Source: Halolactibacillus sp051746745
Lineage (GTDB): Bacteria; Bacillota; Bacilli; Bacillales; Amphibacillaceae
DNA: 64,000 bases
Direction of reading: 5' to 3'
Assembly (NCBI GenBank): GCA_051746745.1
Contig: JBNJFJ010000001.1
Location: 22,323-86,322 of the forward strand
Shown here piece by piece: positions 26,084 through 34,317 of this stretch; the stretch's first letter is position 1, and each line of letters opens with the position of its first letter. The notes under the pieces are model-generated. The model did no database searches. It saw only the letters and a list, made by a program, of their open reading frames with translations, and was not told where the DNA came from. Position numbers and translations under genes: made by a program.

Positions 26084-26440
26084 ATGTTTATGTCCATAAT
26101 TGTTAGCTTTGTCGTAGGCGGGCTTATTTGTGTTGGCGGACAATTGATTATTGATGTTTTTAAACAGACACCTGCCTTTATGCTGAGCTTATTTGTCGTC
26201 ATTGGCAGTATTCTAGATGGATTGGGTTTATACGAACCATTCATCGACTTTGCTGGTGCCGGTGCCACGGTCCCGATTACATCATTCGGAAACGCTCTCG
26301 TCCACGGTGCTTTAGCTGAAGCGGAACAATCCGGGATCATTGGGGTTGTGATTGGTATGTTCCAACTGACAAGCGCAGGCATCACATCAGCGATTGTCTT
26401 TGGAATGATTGGCGCGTTGCTTTTAAAGCCGAAAAGCTAA
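26084..26440 (+). CDS. spoVAE: Stage V sporulation protein AE (SpoVAEb type)
   Basis: Small membrane protein of 118 residues with about four hydrophobic segments, homologous to SpoVAC. It holds the conserved GAGATVPITSFGNAL segment that also appears in SpoVAC (GAGTMVPVTGFGNAV). Part of the dipicolinate channel. The ATG at 26084 has GAAAGGG at good distance; GTG 26075 is less likely. It ends the cluster. The order lipoprotein, AC, AD, AEb resembles the core of the SpoVA-2mob type operon, but no DUF1657 or DUF421 genes are present. Confidence 0.9.
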   Translation: MFMSIIVSFVVGGLICVGGQLIIDVFKQTPAFMLSLFVVIGSILDGLGLYEPFIDFAGAGATVPITSFGNALVHGALAEAEQSGIIGVVIGMFQLTSAGITSAIVFGMIGALLLKPKS

Positions 26441-26549
26441 CCTTATTTAAAGACACATGTAAAAAAAAGAATCAAGGAAACAGAAGGCGCATCAGTCATA
26501 GCTACTGATGCACCTCGTTATCCATCGTTCATTTTACAACACTACCTAC

Positions 26550-27536
26550 TTATTCATCACCAAACGCAATCGCAATCTTACCAAGGTGTTTGGACGCTTT
26601 TAAATGGTTAAAAGCTAGGTTGTAATCATTGTAACTGAAAATCGTATCAACGATAGGATGAATATCTTTTTCTTCAATAAAAGTTAGCATGGCGCGTAAT
26701 TCTTCTCGACTTCCCATCGTCGAACCGAGAATCGTTTGTTGGTTATAAAAGAACTGTCTGACGTTAAATGACACAACATCATCGGTAGTAGCGCCAAAAG
26801 TGACAAGGCGCCCACCTTTTTTTATTACCGCTAATGATCGATCAAAGGTTTTCTCACCAATACTATCAATGACACAATCAATCGTTTCATCACGAAGCGC
26901 CTCTTGCCAATCATCCTGCGTTAACAACGTCACATCTGCACCGAGTGCTTTTAATTGCGCTAATTTATCTTTGTCTCGTGATGTCGTCACTACGCGTGCG
27001 CCAATCGCTTTACTAAAGGCAATGATATAGGTACTTACGCCACTTGAGCCTCCTGGAATAAACACCGTTTCATTTGATTTTAATTGTCCTTTTGTAAAGA
27101 CGGCCCGGTAAGCCGTCAAGGCTGATAGTGCTAACACACCCGCTTCTACATTAGTTAAATGGGTTGGTTTACGTTCAAAGTAAGCTTCATCTTGAATGTA
27201 GTACTCACGAAACGTCCCGTGATGCGGGTAACCAACAATTTCTAACGTGTCTGGTGACGCGATAGTACAATCATGCCAATATAACCCTGGATTAACGATC
27301 ACCGTCTCCCCTATTTTAAATCTCGTGACCGCGTCTCCTACCCTTGTAACAATACCAACCCCATCAGACCCAAGGGTAACTGGGGGTGTTTCCTCACCAC
27401 GCCGCGATCTAATCATTAAATCACGACGATTCAGTCCGGCATACAAAATTTTCACTTCAATTTCATGACCTGTTGGCTTGTTGCCTTCTACTTCCATCAG
27501 CATCGTTTCTTTATTCGCATCAACAATTGCTTTCAT
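26550..27536 (-). CDS. MDR-family zinc-independent alcohol dehydrogenase / quinone oxidoreductase
   Basis: Medium-chain dehydrogenase/reductase of 328 residues. The N-terminal GroES-like domain has GLNRRDLMIRSR in place of the zinc-binding Cys/His set of alcohol dehydrogenases. The Rossmann domain has the nucleotide motif GGSSGVS (about 158-164) and a Ser/Arg pair (TTSRDKDK) suggesting NADPH preference. The overall pattern is close to YogA-type proteins of Bacillus. The ribosome binding site is AAGGGA. It stands alone, so the substrate is open. Confidence 0.85.
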   Translation of the reverse strand: MKAIVDANKETMLMEVEGNKPTGHEIEVKILYAGLNRRDLMIRSRRGEETPPVTLGSDGVGIVTRVGDAVTRFKIGETVIVNPGLYWHDCTIASPDTLEIVGYPHHGTFREYYIQDEAYFERKPTHLTNVEAGVLALSALTAYRAVFTKGQLKSNETVFIPGGSSGVSTYIIAFSKAIGARVVTTSRDKDKLAQLKALGADVTLLTQDDWQEALRDETIDCVIDSIGEKTFDRSLAVIKKGGRLVTFGATTDDVVSFNVRQFFYNQQTILGSTMGSREELRAMLTFIEEKDIHPIVDTIFSYNDYNLAFNHLKASKHLGKIAIAFGDE

Positions 27537-27658
27537 ACATTATCCCTTCCCTTTCACTTTAAATTAATGATCATTCTAAATGATTTATAACTGATTCAGA
27601 CAAACCTTTTGCATTATGCTCCCGTATCTTTCATACTAGTCATGTGGAGGCGATAATA

Positions 27659-28136
27659 TTGATACATGCATTAACAACACATATAACAACAAGACACATC
27701 ATTGATAATCAAATCACCATTCAAAAAGAACACGATACACTTGAGTTAACGGCGCGTGGCGTCCAATCGGCTGTATCTTTTTACCCTTATACAAAAATTT
27801 TTGATGTCAGTACACGACGCATGACCAAGCATACCTTTGCGCTTTATATCCATACCNNNNNNNNNNNNNNNNNNNNNNNNNNNNNNNNNNNNNNNNNNNN
27901 NNNNNNNNNNNNNNNNNNNNNNNNNNNNNNNNNNNNNNNNNNNNNNNNNNNNNNNNGGCGTCCAATCGGCTGTATCTTTTTACCCTTATACAAAAATTTT
28001 TGATGTCAGTACACGACGCATGACCAAGCATACCTTTGCGCTTTATATCCATACCGATGAAGGTGTAAAAACATTCCTAGCTGAACATGATCCTTCAGCT
28101 TTCACCAAGACGCTCAAACAAAAACTAACCCATTAA
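27659..28136 (+). CDS. Small protein of unknown function, split by an assembly gap
   Basis: TTG at 27659 with TGGAGG upstream opens a frame running into 100 N. The 99 bases before the gap (27758-27856) repeat exactly after it (27957-28055), and the frame then runs to TAA at 28136. Removing one copy and the Ns restores a continuous frame of 92 residues (198 + 81 = 279 bases), strong evidence that the gap is an unmerged contig overlap. The reconstructed protein is basic and Thr-rich, with segments GVQSAVSFYPYTKIFDV and HTFALYIHTDEGVKTFL. Fold and family are not recognised; a PH-like beta barrel is possible. Confidence 0.7.
27758..27856. repeat. 99-bp copy on the left of the assembly gap
   Basis: Identical to 27957-28055 by direct comparison. 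Together they flank the N stretch, as expected if two contigs ended in the same sequence and were not merged. Confidence 0.97.
27857..27956. other. Assembly gap of 100 N
   Basis: Exactly 100 undetermined bases, the conventional filler for a gap of unknown length. It lies between two identical 99-base copies, so the true gap is most likely a negative length (overlap). Confidence 0.99.
27957..28055. repeat. 99-bp copy on the right of the assembly gap
   Basis: Second copy of 27758-27856; see the gap entry. Confidence 0.97.
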
Positions 28137-28169
28137 CGCCATCAACTAATTATATAGTAGAAACTCGTC

Positions 28170-28625
28170 TTATTCTAATGGCTCTCCATTCTCGATGGCT
28201 TGTTTTAAGCGCTGTTGCATCTCACCTATCCCCTTCGTTCCAAGGAGTGGATAGCGGTCATCCTTTGTGATTCCCCCCAGCTTTTCAATGACGCGTTGAT
28301 GTTTTTTACCCGTTAAGATAAGGGCACGGTCATACTGATCTAAGCCTTGATTGTGTATTTGTTGTTTTAATACGTGTGTCGAAATGACATCTGCCCCTTC
28401 CATTCCAAATGTGATATCATAATCTTCGTTTATCATCTCATTTTTAGAACAAAACCCATGCTTACCTGACAAAATAACCCATTCATCAGTAAAAATTTCT
28501 GCATATTGACGGGTAAGACGGTGCAGTGTACCGATATAGACATCCGCCACTTTCATTGGCCCCACATCTGGTGTCTTGTCCCAAATTTTCTTCTTACCAC
28601 ATGGAAGAACCGCGAGAACTCGCAT
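28170..28625 (-). CDS. DUF6884-like protein (YaaA-type pattern)
   Basis: Cytoplasmic protein of 151 residues. The N-terminal LPCGKKK, the Tyr-Ile-Gly segment (VYIGTLHRLTRQYAE) and WVILSGKHGF match the pattern of DUF6884 proteins, which look like distant relatives of nucleotide-handling or DNA-modification-linked YaaA-like folds. No catalytic role is established. ATG at 28625 with GGGGGAGG upstream. It is divergent from ilvD with about 280 bases between. Confidence 0.6.
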   Translation of the reverse strand: MRVLAVLPCGKKKIWDKTPDVGPMKVADVYIGTLHRLTRQYAEIFTDEWVILSGKHGFCSKNEMINEDYDITFGMEGADVISTHVLKQQIHNQGLDQYDRALILTGKKHQRVIEKLGGITKDDRYPLLGTKGIGEMQQRLKQAIENGEPLE

Positions 28626-28742
28626 GTTTCCTCCCCCTCTCCTTTACATAGTACGTGATTCTATTGTAACGAATTAAAATGTGATTGCAATATCCGACCA
28701 CGCGTTAAACCGCTTACAAATTAGATTATTTTCAAATGTAAT

Positions 28743-28757
28743 AAAAATCAGAAAATT
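28743..28757. promoter_or_regulatory. CodY-like box upstream of the ilvD promoter
   Basis: AAAAATCAGAAAATT differs from the CodY consensus AATTTTCWGAAAATT at three positions. It ends 13 bases before the -35 element. Confidence 0.5.
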
Positions 28758-28770
28758 TTAATAAAACCTG

Positions 28771-28799
28771 TTGATTATTTTTTAAAATGATTGTATGAT
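28771..28799 (+). promoter_or_regulatory. Sigma-A promoter of ilvD
   Basis: TTGATT (28771-28776), 17-base spacer, TATGAT (28794-28799). It is about 105 bases before the ilvD start. Confidence 0.7.
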
Positions 28800-28848
28800 T
28801 GCAAACAACATATAAAATTTTTAATTTTTCAGTCAACAGTCGATGAAG

Positions 28849-28863
28849 AATTTTCTGAATAAT
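28849..28863. promoter_or_regulatory. CodY-like box in the ilvD leader
   Basis: AATTTTCTGAATAAT has two mismatches to the CodY consensus. Lying downstream of the -10, it would block transcription when branched-chain amino acids and GTP are plentiful. Confidence 0.6.
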
Positions 28864-28904
28864 CATTTTTCATCAGGCGTGTGATGAAGTAAGGAGCGAA
28901 ACAT

Positions 28905-30572
28905 ATGCGTAGTGACATGATCAAAAAAGGTTTAGACCGAGCTCCCCATCGTAGTTTATTACACGCGACAGGGGTTAAAACAAAAGATTTAGGCAAACCC
29001 TTTATCGGCGTTTGCAACTCATATATAGATATTATCCCAGGCCATATGCATTTAAATAAATTTGCAGAAGTCGTAAAAGAAGCGATTAGAGAAGCTGGTG
29101 GGATTCCTTTTGAGTTCAACACCATCGGTGTTGACGATGGAATCGCGATGGGACACATTGGGATGCGTTATTCCCTACCAAGTCGAGAAATTATTGCTGA
29201 TTCAGCCGAAACCGTGATCAATGCTCACTGGTTTGATGGTGTGTTCTACATCCCAAACTGTGACAAGATTACACCAGGTATGTTGATGGCAGCTGTTCGG
29301 ACCAATGTTCCGGCAGTCTTTGTCTCTGGTGGCCCAATGGAAGGTGGCGTCTCACCTACTGGAGACACCCTAACGTTAAGTTCTATGTTTGAAGGTGTTG
29401 GTGCTGTTCAATCAGGTAAGATGACAGAAGATGAATTGACAGAACTTGAAACACTCGCATGTCCGACATGCGGTTCTTGTTCAGGAATGTTTACTGCCAA
29501 CTCAATGAACTCATTAATGGAGATGCTTGGTTTAGCTCTTCCGGAAAACGGCACAATCTTGGCCACATCACCTGAACGTCATCGTCTCATTAAAGATGCG
29601 GCGAAGCACTTGATGAATCTCATTGAAAAAGATATTAAACCACGTGATATTGTCACAAAAGATGCGATTGATGACGCTTTTGCTTTAGATATGGCGATGG
29701 GTGGTTCAACAAATACCGTCCTGCACACGTTAGCGATTGCGCATGAAGCGGGCATTGATTACGATCTTGAACGCATCAATGAAGTGGCTAAACGCATTCC
29801 TTATTTAGCAAAAATTGCACCGGCTTCAGATGTGACCATGCATGATGTTCACTTAGCTGGTGGTGTACCCGCCGTTATTAATGAACTCTGTAAGATTCCA
29901 GGTGCACTGAATAAAGACCGCATTACCGTTACCGGTAAATCGGTCTATGAAAACGTCAAAGATCATCCGATTAAGAATCCTAATGTGATTCGTCCATTGG
30001 ATAATCCATATAGCTCAGTCGGTGGTTTATCGATTCTCTTTGGTAACATTGCACCAAACGGTGCGGTCATCAAGGTGGGCGCCGTTGATCCATCAATCAA
30101 AGTCTTTAAAGGCCGCGCGGTTGTCTTTAACTCACAAGACGAAGCACTTGAAGGTATTGCGGATGGTACCGTTGATAAAGGCGACGTTGTCGTCATTCTG
30201 TATGAAGGACCTAAAGGTGGGCCAGGGATGCCTGAAATGCTTGCACCAACGGCTGCGATTGCTGGTCGAGAGCTTGGTAAAGATGTTGCCCTCATTACTG
30301 ATGGTCGCTTCTCTGGTGCCTCTCGTGGTATCTCGATTGGACATATTTCACCAGAAGCCCAAGAAGGTGGTCCAGTTGGATTAATTAAAACGGACGATAC
30401 GATTATTATTGACTTACCAAATCGTACCCTTAACCTTGATATTAGTGATGAAGAATTAGCTGAACGTCAAGCTGCTTTTGAAATTCCTGAACCGAAAATC
30501 ACATCAGGCTACTTAGCCAAATACGCAAAACTTGTCACCTCTGCTAATACCGGTGGCGTCATGAAAATATAA
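28905..30572 (+). CDS. ilvD: Dihydroxy-acid dehydratase
   Basis: Fe-S enzyme converting dihydroxy acids to 2-oxo acids in valine, isoleucine and leucine synthesis. The 555 residues carry the cluster-binding segments CNSY (Cys37), NCDKITPGM (Cys119) and CPTCGSCSGMF (Cys186-192). The family signature GRFSGASRGISIGHISPEA lies near the C-terminus. The ATG has TAAGGAGC upstream. ilvD lies upstream of the T-box that controls ilvB onward, so it has a separate promoter with CodY-like sites. Confidence 0.97.
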   Translation: MRSDMIKKGLDRAPHRSLLHATGVKTKDLGKPFIGVCNSYIDIIPGHMHLNKFAEVVKEAIREAGGIPFEFNTIGVDDGIAMGHIGMRYSLPSREIIADSAETVINAHWFDGVFYIPNCDKITPGMLMAAVRTNVPAVFVSGGPMEGGVSPTGDTLTLSSMFEGVGAVQSGKMTEDELTELETLACPTCGSCSGMFTANSMNSLMEMLGLALPENGTILATSPERHRLIKDAAKHLMNLIEKDIKPRDIVTKDAIDDAFALDMAMGGSTNTVLHTLAIAHEAGIDYDLERINEVAKRIPYLAKIAPASDVTMHDVHLAGGVPAVINELCKIPGALNKDRITVTGKSVYENVKDHPIKNPNVIRPLDNPYSSVGGLSILFGNIAPNGAVIKVGAVDPSIKVFKGRAVVFNSQDEALEGIADGTVDKGDVVVILYEGPKGGPGMPEMLAPTAAIAGRELGKDVALITDGRFSGASRGISIGHISPEAQEGGPVGLIKTDDTIIIDLPNRTLNLDISDEELAERQAAFEIPEPKITSGYLAKYAKLVTSANTGGVMKI

Positions 30573-30578
30573 CAAAAC

Positions 30579-30876
30579 GATGATTAGAAAAAAGAGTGCG
30601 CATGAGTATATTCACAGAGAGCCGGGGTTGCTGGAAGCCCGGAAATATACGCTCACTCGACATCCTCTAGGAGTGTTAAGTTGAATTCACTTAGATAGTA
30701 GACTTAACCGGGTCCACTCGATGGGACCCGTTATCAAAAGAGAGAATACTTGTTTCTCTCATGAGGTCAATACAACCGTGTTGATAAATCAGGGTGGTAC
30801 CGTGAAAAGCAAAGATCTTTTCTCCCTTGTAATTCTGCTAGTAGGTAGATTATGACGTGAGAAAAGGTCTTTTTTC
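30579..30876 (+). ncRNA. T-box leader of the ilvB-leuD operon
   Basis: tRNA-sensing riboswitch that allows read-through when its cognate tRNA is uncharged. The conserved T-box sequence AGGGTGGTACCGTG is at 30791-30804. Its TGGT pairs with a tRNA acceptor end carrying an A discriminator. Stem I begins near 30581; a stem GTATATT/AATATAC carries a distal arm with AGAGAG and CCGGG/CCCGG. The likely specifier is CTC (Leu) at 30652-30654, inferred from the internal loop and from related ilv-leu leaders. The terminator GATCTTTTCTC/GAGAAAAGGTC with a T-run ends at about 30875. Confidence 0.93.
30814..30875 (+). terminator. T-box terminator hairpin
   Basis: GATCTTTTCTC (30814-30824) pairs with GAGAAAAGGTC (30859-30869), followed by TTTTTT. 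It competes with the antiterminator that contains the T-box sequence. Confidence 0.9.
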
Positions 30877-30919
30877 TATACTTTAAAACTTTATTCATTT
30901 TACATTAGGAGGGTATAAC

Positions 30920-32644
30920 ATGGCGATGACAAAACATCAAGACAGAAATGAACCTGCACATATGCCGAAAACGGGTGCTGATTTGTTAATCGAGGCACTA
31001 ATCGAACAAAATGTTGATACGTTGTTTGGCTATCCAGGTGGCGCTGTCTTACCAATCTTTGATGCACTTTATAAAAAGAAAGAACATTTTAATCAAGTGT
31101 TAGCGCGACACGAACAAGGCTCGATTCATGCAGCTGAAGGTTATGCAAGAGTATCTGGTAAGCCTGGTGTCGTCATTGGGACCTCTGGTCCTGGTGCCAC
31201 GAACTTGGTGACAGGTATAACCGATGCGATGCTTGACTCATTACCACTTGTCGTTTTCACAGGACAAGTAAACCAATCTGTGATCGGCACAGATGCTTTT
31301 CAAGAAGCTGATGTGATTGGGATTACAACCCCTATCACGAAACACAATTATCAAGTACGTAAAATTAGCGATCTCCCGCGTATCATAAAAGAAGCGTTCC
31401 ACATCGCTACAACCGGTCGGCCGGGTCCTGTTGTGATTGATATTCCAAAGGATGTTCAAGCTAATCCATGTGAAGATAGTTATGATTCAAGTTATGACTT
31501 ACCAGGGTATCAACCGACGATTAAACCGAATCCACTTCAAATTAAGAAATTAAAAGAAGCGCTCGACCAAGCATCCAGTCCCGTTATTCTAGCAGGTGCA
31601 GGTGTTCAATTTGCGAAAGCCACAAAAGAACTCATTGAATTTGCGGAAACACACCAAATTCCAGTCGTTAATACTCTACTTGGCCTCGGCACATTCCCTG
31701 GTGAACATGAACTCTCACTTGGTATGGGTGGCATGCACGGCACGTATGCATCGAACATGGCCTTGTATGAAACAGATTTACTCATCAATATTGGCTCGCG
31801 TTTTGATGACCGATTGACAGGTAATCTGGATCATTTCGCCCCATCGGCGATCGTGGCCCATATTGACATCGACCCGGCTGAGATTGGTAAAAACATTAAT
31901 ACGCACATCCCCATCGTTGGAGATGCAAAAGAAGCCTTATATGAAATGAAAAAACAAATTAAAACGACACCTGACTTTAGTGAATGGCTAGAAACGTGTC
32001 AACAAAATAAAGCAGACTACCCTTTGTGGTTTAAAAAACCGGAACAAGATATGGTCGGTCAATGGGTTATTTCGGAAGTGTATAAAGCTTCAAAAGGTGA
32101 AGCGATTGTGGCAACAGATGTTGGCCAACACCAAATGTGGTCAGCACAGTATTATAAATTCAATCAACCGAATCGTTGGGTAACAAGTGGTGGTTTAGGA
32201 ACAATGGGCTTCGGCTTCCCTGCTTCGATTGGTGCTCAACTTGCCAAGCCAGATGATTTAGTTGTTGCGATTGTCGGTGACGGTGGCTTCCAGATGACAC
32301 TGCAAGAATTATCAATTCTTCAAGAGCGTCGCCTACCGGTAAAAATAATTATTGTTAATAATGCGGCACTTGGTATGGTGAGACAATGGCAAGAAAAGTT
32401 CTACTCTGAACGCTATTCTGAATCGATTTTCAGTATTCAACCAGATTTCGTGAAGTTAGCGACAGCTTACGAAATTAAAGGTGTAAAAATTGAGTCACAA
32501 GCTGATTTTGCCGCTCAAATAAAAGAGCTACTAGAAACCGACGGTCCCGTCTTAATTGACGCTCGTGTCTTGCAACAAGAAAATGTGTACCCAATGATTG
32601 CTCCAGGCAAAGGACTACATGAAATGATAGGAGTGAAACCATGA
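30920..32644 (+). CDS. ilvB: Acetolactate synthase large (catalytic) subunit
   Basis: Thiamine-diphosphate and FAD enzyme that makes acetolactate or acetohydroxybutyrate, the first common step in branched-chain amino acid synthesis. The 574 residues show the catalytic Glu65 (ARHEQGSIHAAEGYA), the FAD-binding middle domain, and the ThDP/Mg motif GDGGFQM ending in NN. It is biosynthetic rather than the catabolic AlsS type, because ilvN is linked. The ribosome binding site is TAGGAGGG, just after the T-box terminator. Confidence 0.96.
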   Translation: MAMTKHQDRNEPAHMPKTGADLLIEALIEQNVDTLFGYPGGAVLPIFDALYKKKEHFNQVLARHEQGSIHAAEGYARVSGKPGVVIGTSGPGATNLVTGITDAMLDSLPLVVFTGQVNQSVIGTDAFQEADVIGITTPITKHNYQVRKISDLPRIIKEAFHIATTGRPGPVVIDIPKDVQANPCEDSYDSSYDLPGYQPTIKPNPLQIKKLKEALDQASSPVILAGAGVQFAKATKELIEFAETHQIPVVNTLLGLGTFPGEHELSLGMGGMHGTYASNMALYETDLLINIGSRFDDRLTGNLDHFAPSAIVAHIDIDPAEIGKNINTHIPIVGDAKEALYEMKKQIKTTPDFSEWLETCQQNKADYPLWFKKPEQDMVGQWVISEVYKASKGEAIVATDVGQHQMWSAQYYKFNQPNRWVTSGGLGTMGFGFPASIGAQLAKPDDLVVAIVGDGGFQMTLQELSILQERRLPVKIIIVNNAALGMVRQWQEKFYSERYSESIFSIQPDFVKLATAYEIKGVKIESQADFAAQIKELLETDGPVLIDARVLQQENVYPMIAPGKGLHEMIGVKP

Positions 32645-33162
32645 AACGTATCATTACCGCCAAAGTTAAAAACCGTAGTGGTGTCTTAAATCGAATTACC
32701 GGCTTACTCCAACGTCGTCAGTTTAATATCGAAAGTATTTCAGTCGGCCGCACTGAGCATGAGGAAATGTCACGCATTACCTTTGTTGTTGATGTTGAAG
32801 ATTTCCAAAAGCTTGAGCAAGTCACAAAACAACTCAATAAACAAATCGATGTGATTAAAGTGTCTGACATTACCGATAAAGCGATTGTCGCGCGTGAGCT
32901 TGCACTCATTAAGATTCAAAGCAACCCGCAATTACGACATGAAATCCAGAGTATTATCGATCCCTTTAGAGCAACCGTCATTGACGTATCAAAAGATACG
33001 ATTTCAATTCAAGTGACAGGTAAACAAGAAAAGGTTGAAGCACTGATTGAGTTACTCAGACCATATGGTATTAAAGACATTGCTCGTACTGGCCTTACCG
33101 CCTTCTTACGTGGGCAACAACCGTCTAGTTCAGACCAATCAAGCTTTAGTCTCTTGCATTAA
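32641..33162 (+). CDS. ilvN: Acetolactate synthase small (regulatory) subunit
   Basis: ACT-domain regulatory subunit (also called ilvH) giving valine feedback control. The N-terminal ACT domain spans about 3-75, with NRSGVLNRITGLLQRRQFNI marking the family. The second domain (about 80-160) completes the 173-residue length. The ATG overlaps the ilvB stop (ATGA), a classic coupling. Confidence 0.95.
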   Translation: MKRIITAKVKNRSGVLNRITGLLQRRQFNIESISVGRTEHEEMSRITFVVDVEDFQKLEQVTKQLNKQIDVIKVSDITDKAIVARELALIKIQSNPQLRHEIQSIIDPFRATVIDVSKDTISIQVTGKQEKVEALIELLRPYGIKDIARTGLTAFLRGQQPSSSDQSSFSLLH

Positions 33163-33195
33163 CACGCATTTACTAGCTTTATTTAAAGTTTTACC

Positions 33196-33210
33196 GGGGA
33201 GAACCTCCCC
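33196..33210 (+). other. Short GC-rich hairpin between ilvN and ilvC
   Basis: GGGGAG AAC CTCCCC, without a T-run. It may stabilise or punctuate the mRNA at the ilvN-ilvC junction; it is not a terminator by itself. Confidence 0.5.
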
Positions 33211-33231
33211 CCTACCCTATTGTTAAATGCA

Positions 33232-33259
33232 TTGACATTTACACATATAAAAATATAAA
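33232..33259 (+). promoter_or_regulatory. Internal sigma-A promoter before ilvC
   Basis: TTGACA (33232-33237), 16-base spacer, TATAAA (33254-33259). It would let ilvC-leuABCD be expressed apart from the T-box. Confidence 0.6.
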
Positions 33260-33285
33260 TGGACAAATTGAAAGGAAGATGACAA

Positions 33286-34317
33286 ATGGCAAAAGTAGTA
33301 TACAATCAAGATATCAATGAGGCAGTATTAAAGGATAAGAAAGTAGCGATTATCGGTTATGGTTCACAAGGACACGCTCACGCACTAAACTTAAAAGAAA
33401 GTGGTTTTGATGTTGTTGTCGGTTTAAGAAAAGGTAAGTCTTGGGACCAAGCGGTTGAAGACGGGGTTGATGTAAAGTCAGTGGCTGAAGCATCAAAAGA
33501 AGCAGATGTGATCATGATCTTACTTCCAGATGAGTATCAACCAAAAGTTTATAACGAAAGCATCAAAGATAACCTTGAAGAAGGAAATGCGCTCGTATTC
33601 GCTCACGGTTTTAACGTACACTTTAACCAAATCCAACCACCAGAAAACGTGGATGTTTTCTTAGTCGCACCTAAAGGACCTGGTCACCTTGTTCGTCGTA
33701 CGTATGAAGAAGGCGCTGGCGTACCAGCACTATACGGTATCTATCAAGACTATACAGGTAAAGCGAAAGACGTTGCCCTTGCTTACGCAAAAGGAATTGG
33801 TGCAGGACGTGCGGGTATCTTACAAACAACGTTCCAAGAAGAAACAGAAACAGATCTTTTCGGTGAACAAGCCGTCCTTTGTGGTGGAGCAACAAGTCTC
33901 GTTAAAGCTGGTTTTGAAACACTTGTTGAAGCTGGTTACCAACCCGAAGTTGCTTACTTCGAATGTCTACACGAACTAAAACTGATCGTTGATTTGCTTT
34001 ATGAAGGCGGACTTGAAAACATGCGTTATTCTATCTCTGACACAGCTCAGTGGGGTGACTTTGTATCTGGCCCACGTGTCATTGATGCCGGTACAAAAGC
34101 ACGCATGAAAGATGTATTAACAGATATTCAAACAGGTAAATTTGCGAAAGAATGGTTGCTAGAAAACCAAGCGAATCGCCCACAATTTACGGCCATCAAC
34201 AATGCTGAAAATAATCACTTAATTGAGAAGGTAGGTAAAGAACTACGCGACTTAATGCCTTTCGTTAACCAAAGAAAGACAGCAAAAAAGGAAGTGGCTG
34301 GTAATGACAACAATTAA
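33286..34317 (+). CDS. ilvC: Ketol-acid reductoisomerase
   Basis: NADPH-dependent enzyme that isomerises and reduces acetolactate. Class I length (343 residues). The Rossmann motif GYGSQGHAHALNLKESG is at about 25-41. The catalytic Mg-binding segments include the Glu/Asp-rich EETETDLFGEQ and EVAYFECLHELKLIVDL. The ribosome binding site is AAAGGAAG. It overlaps leuA by 14 bases. Confidence 0.97.
   Translation: MAKVVYNQDINEAVLKDKKVAIIGYGSQGHAHALNLKESGFDVVVGLRKGKSWDQAVEDGVDVKSVAEASKEADVIMILLPDEYQPKVYNESIKDNLEEGNALVFAHGFNVHFNQIQPPENVDVFLVAPKGPGHLVRRTYEEGAGVPALYGIYQDYTGKAKDVALAYAKGIGAGRAGILQTTFQEETETDLFGEQAVLCGGATSLVKAGFETLVEAGYQPEVAYFECLHELKLIVDLLYEGGLENMRYSISDTAQWGDFVSGPRVIDAGTKARMKDVLTDIQTGKFAKEWLLENQANRPQFTAINNAENNHLIEKVGKELRDLMPFVNQRKTAKKEVAGNDNN

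Noticed and set aside
27758..28055. True tandem duplication or repeat protein around the N stretch
   Set aside because: The gap is exactly 100 N, the copies are perfect, and removal restores a single frame; an assembly overlap explains all of this.
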